A DNA stretch of 64,000 nt. It comes from Atopomonas hussainii (GTDB lineage Bacteria > Pseudomonadota > Gammaproteobacteria > Pseudomonadales > Pseudomonadaceae). Shown piece by piece: positions 62,047-64,000 of the stretch. Position numbers and translations under genes: made by a program. The notes under the pieces are model-generated. The model worked only from the letters and a program-made list of their open reading frames with translations. It had not been told where the DNA came from and ran no database searches. Each line of letters starts with the position of its first letter. The first letter of the stretch is position 1. Where the stretch lies: positions 124,001 to 188,000 of the forward strand of contig NZ_FOAS01000006.1 in the NCBI RefSeq assembly GCF_900109735.1, given 5' to 3'.

Positions 62047-63444
62047 TCAGGAGGCGTACAGATAGCCTTCCACATCAAAGCCTGCATCACGCATTTGCGC
62101 CAACTTGTAGCGCAAGGTACGCGGGCTGATACCGAGCTTTTCTGCGGTTTCTTTGCGCTTACCGCGCTCGGCACGCAAGGTGTCGATAATTAATTGGTAC
62201 TCGCGCTGACGCAGATCGTCCTCTAACGCACCGCCTTCGCTGGTATCAGGCGTCGAAGGCATAGTCTGTGGCACCGCCAAGTTTGAGCTAGGCACCGCCA
62301 TCAGCGGCGCCATGCCAATCGGGCTCGATAGACACAAGTCTTGCGGCTGAATCTGCCCGCCCTGCTGCAGAATCAACGCCCGCTGAATGGCGTTATCCAG
62401 CTCGCGCACATTACCCGGCCACGCATGGGCCATCAGCGCTTGTCGGGCAGCTGGGGAAAACTGCACAGGCGGCTGGTTCATTTTCTTCGCGTGTTTTTGC
62501 AGCAAGCGCTCGGCCAGCGGCACGATGTCCGCAGCACGTTCGCGCAGCGGCCGCCAACCGATAGGGAAGACTGACAAGCGATAGTACAAGTCCTCACGGA
62601 AGCGCCCTGCGCGCACCTCTTCGGCTAAGTCGCGGTTGGTGGTCGCCAGCACCCGAATATCTAACGGCAGCGGCTTACGCCCACCCACACGCTCGACCTC
62701 TCGCTCTTGCAGCACGCGCAGCAACTTGGCCTGCAAGGCCATGGGCATTTCGGAGATTTCATCGAGCAAAATCGTACCGCCATCGGCCAACTCGAACTTC
62801 CCCGGCGATGCGGCAATAGCGCCGGTAAAAGCGCCTTTTTCGTGACCAAACAAGGTGGCTTCCAGCATGTTGTCCGGTATCGCCGCGCAGTTAATCGCCA
62901 CAAACGGCGCATTGGCACGCGGCGATTGCTGGTGAATGTAGCGTGCCAAAACTTCTTTACCGGTACCCGACTCCCCCGAGATCAGCACGGTAGAGTCGCT
63001 CTGCGCCACACGCTGCGCCAACTGCAATAGCTGTTGACTGGCAGGGTCACACGCCACAGGGCCGTTGTCGGCACTGACCTGCAAACGCCCCGTCGTATGC
63101 TCTGCCACCACATCCAGCAGGGCTTTAGGCTCAAAGGGTTTCACCAAATAGTCTGCTGCCCCTTGGCGCATGGCCTCTACTGCTCTGTCTACTGCACCGT
63201 AAGCCGTCATCAGCACCATAGGCAGCTGCGGATACTGCGCACGCACGTGCTCGAGCAGCGCATGGCCATCCATACCCGGCATGTTCACATCACTAACAAT
63301 CAAGCTGTACGGCGCTTCTTTTAGCGCCAATAGCGCATCCTCGGCACTGCCGACGGCATCGAAGGCGTAACCGCCGATCTCCAGCGTGTCGCTCAAGGCT
63401 TCGCGCAGGGCGCGGTCATCTTCAACTAACAACACCTTGCTCAT
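62047..63444 (-). CDS. fleR: Sigma-54-dependent response regulator FleR
   Basis: FleR activates class III flagellar promoters, including fliE, together with sigma-54. The 465-residue protein has a receiver domain (Asp52 in IVSDVNMPGMDG), an AAA+ domain with Walker A GESGTGKE at about 157-164 and the sigma-54 contact GAFTGA at about 204-209, and a Fis-type helix-turn-helix at the C-terminus (EKLGISPRTLRYKLAQMR). ATG 63444 overlaps the fleS stop as ATGA, so the kinase and regulator are coupled. Downstream of it a block of six genes separates it from fliE, which is unusual. Confidence 0.96.
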   Translation of the reverse strand: MSKVLLVEDDRALREALSDTLEIGGYAFDAVGSAEDALLALKEAPYSLIVSDVNMPGMDGHALLEHVRAQYPQLPMVLMTAYGAVDRAVEAMRQGAADYLVKPFEPKALLDVVAEHTTGRLQVSADNGPVACDPASQQLLQLAQRVAQSDSTVLISGESGTGKEVLARYIHQQSPRANAPFVAINCAAIPDNMLEATLFGHEKGAFTGAIAASPGKFELADGGTILLDEISEMPMALQAKLLRVLQEREVERVGGRKPLPLDIRVLATTNRDLAEEVRAGRFREDLYYRLSVFPIGWRPLRERAADIVPLAERLLQKHAKKMNQPPVQFSPAARQALMAHAWPGNVRELDNAIQRALILQQGGQIQPQDLCLSSPIGMAPLMAVPSSNLAVPQTMPSTPDTSEGGALEDDLRQREYQLIIDTLRAERGKRKETAEKLGISPRTLRYKLAQMRDAGFDVEGYLYAS

Positions 63445-64000
63445 GCGCATGCCTCCAGATTCTGCGTGCTATCGAGCAGCGGCAGGATGATTTCCATACA
63501 AGTACCCAAGCCTTCACGCGACCAGACTTTGAATTGCCCGTGGTGCGCGCGCACCACCGCCTTAACTACCGCCACGCCAAGCCCTGTGCCTGTGGCTTTA
63601 CTGGTGAAGAAGGGCTCGCCAAGACGCTTTAGCGTGGCGGCCGACATACCCGGGCCGTTATCGGTAATACGCAGGCACAGCTGCGTATCGCGCACCAGCA
63701 AGCTGATCTTCAGCTGCGCCTGCTTGCCGCCGGCTTGCAAGCTGTTTTCCAAGAGATTGAGCACCGCACCGTTTAAGGTGTCGCGGTTACACTGCAAACG
63801 CGCCTTGGGCGCCCGACAGCGCCAGCGCACGGGCACATCAAGCAGCAATGGCTCGGCGGTTTGCTTGAGACTAATAAACCAATCGTTAACCGTTAAGCTG
63901 TCGGCCAACGGCAGGTCGCCACGAGCAAACACCAGCATGTCGCGCACTTGGTGCTCCAGCTCATGCAGGCGCTGCTTAAGCTTGCCGGCAAAACGTTGTT
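63441..64000 (-). CDS. fleS: Sensor histidine kinase FleS (C-terminal part; 5' end outside window)
   Basis: About 186 codons lie in the window; the gene continues beyond 64000. The visible part has the end of the dimerisation helix (RLHELEHQVRDMLVFARG) and the HATPase domain with N box LNLLENSLQAGG, G1 ITDNGPGMS and G2 TGTGLGVAVVKAVV. FleS phosphorylates FleR in flagellar regulation. It is followed directly by fleR with an ATGA overlap. The assignment rests on the pairing with FleR and the match of the linker helix to Pseudomonas FleS. The PAS sensor domain is not visible. Confidence 0.9.
   Translation of the reverse strand, partial: QRFAGKLKQRLHELEHQVRDMLVFARGDLPLADSLTVNDWFISLKQTAEPLLLDVPVRWRCRAPKARLQCNRDTLNGAVLNLLENSLQAGGKQAQLKISLLVRDTQLCLRITDNGPGMSAATLKRLGEPFFTSKATGTGLGVAVVKAVVRAHHGQFKVWSREGLGTCMEIILPLLDSTQNLEACA

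Noticed and set aside
1-64000. CRISPR array, prophage or insertion sequence
   Set aside because: No regularly spaced repeats, integrase, transposase or phage structural genes were seen; the repeats found are short and local.

Overview
The window looks like chromosomal DNA from a member of the Pseudomonadaceae. It carries families and gene orders I associate with that family: the PA4642-type protein beside hpt, upp and uraA; cysI followed by a DUF934 gene; the rne/rluC/HAD/sppA block; the fleSR regulators of flagellar synthesis; and the hsbA-hsbR-hptB output switch between fliJ and fliK. Several local arrangements differ from what I remember of P. aeruginosa and P. putida, so I do not name a species. 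I see no prophage, CRISPR array, insertion sequence, toxin island or antibiotic-resistance cassette. The window is mostly core genome with some rearranged junctions.

Layout. 1-1.6 kb: a cut-off exported protein, a Cys/His/Met-rich exported protein (probably copper-related) and cheV. 1.6-7.6 kb: a three-gene operon (alkyl-DHAP-synthase-like flavoprotein, GlpD-like flavoprotein, FGGY kinase) with a divergent AraC-type regulator. 7.6-8.0 kb: tRNA-Pro(CGG) and an unexplained structured element. 8.0-14.2 kb: sppA, a HAD phosphatase and rluC, divergent from rne with its long leader. 14.4-17.6 kb: a dihaem cytochrome and a catalase-like protein. 17.6-21.3 kb: HIT, DUF4892, GST and two alpha/beta hydrolases. 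21.4-26.1 kb: the glycerol regulon (glpK, ybaK, glpR, glpD) with candidate GlpR operators but no glpF. 26.2-30.6 kb: an RlmN paralogue, a MATE pump and small membrane and periplasmic proteins. 30.8-33.0 kb: sulfite reductase. 33.0-37.0 kb: purine and pyrimidine salvage. 37.0-39.2 kb: a two-component system. 39.3-45.4 kb: acyl-CoA synthetase, an MECR-like reductase, rarD, tusA and leuA.

45.5-64 kb is flagellar: fleS (cut by the window edge), fleR and fliEFGHIJ-hsbA-hsbR-hptB-fliK, all on the minus strand. A 6.2-kb block (cold-shock membrane protein, GGDEF protein, Hpt/HD-GYP protein, fmdB, aspS, yebC) separates fleR from fliE. This block resembles the aspS-yebC locus that normally continues into ruvC, so two loci appear to have been joined here. 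fliE keeps its own near-perfect sigma-54 promoter, which explains how the flagellar operon can still be driven by FleR across the insertion.

The genes link up in three ways. Glycerol-3-phosphate chemistry appears twice (the glp regulon and the 1.6-6.4 kb operon). Fatty acid and CoA chemistry is suggested by the acyl-CoA synthetase, the MECR-like reductase and a PsrA-like palindrome. Motility and c-di-GMP control is represented by fleSR, the HptB/HsbR/HsbA switch, the GGDEF protein and the Hpt/HD-GYP protein. The least explained item is a 131-bp multi-branched inverted-repeat element at 7855-7985, which could be a small RNA or a miniature mobile element.
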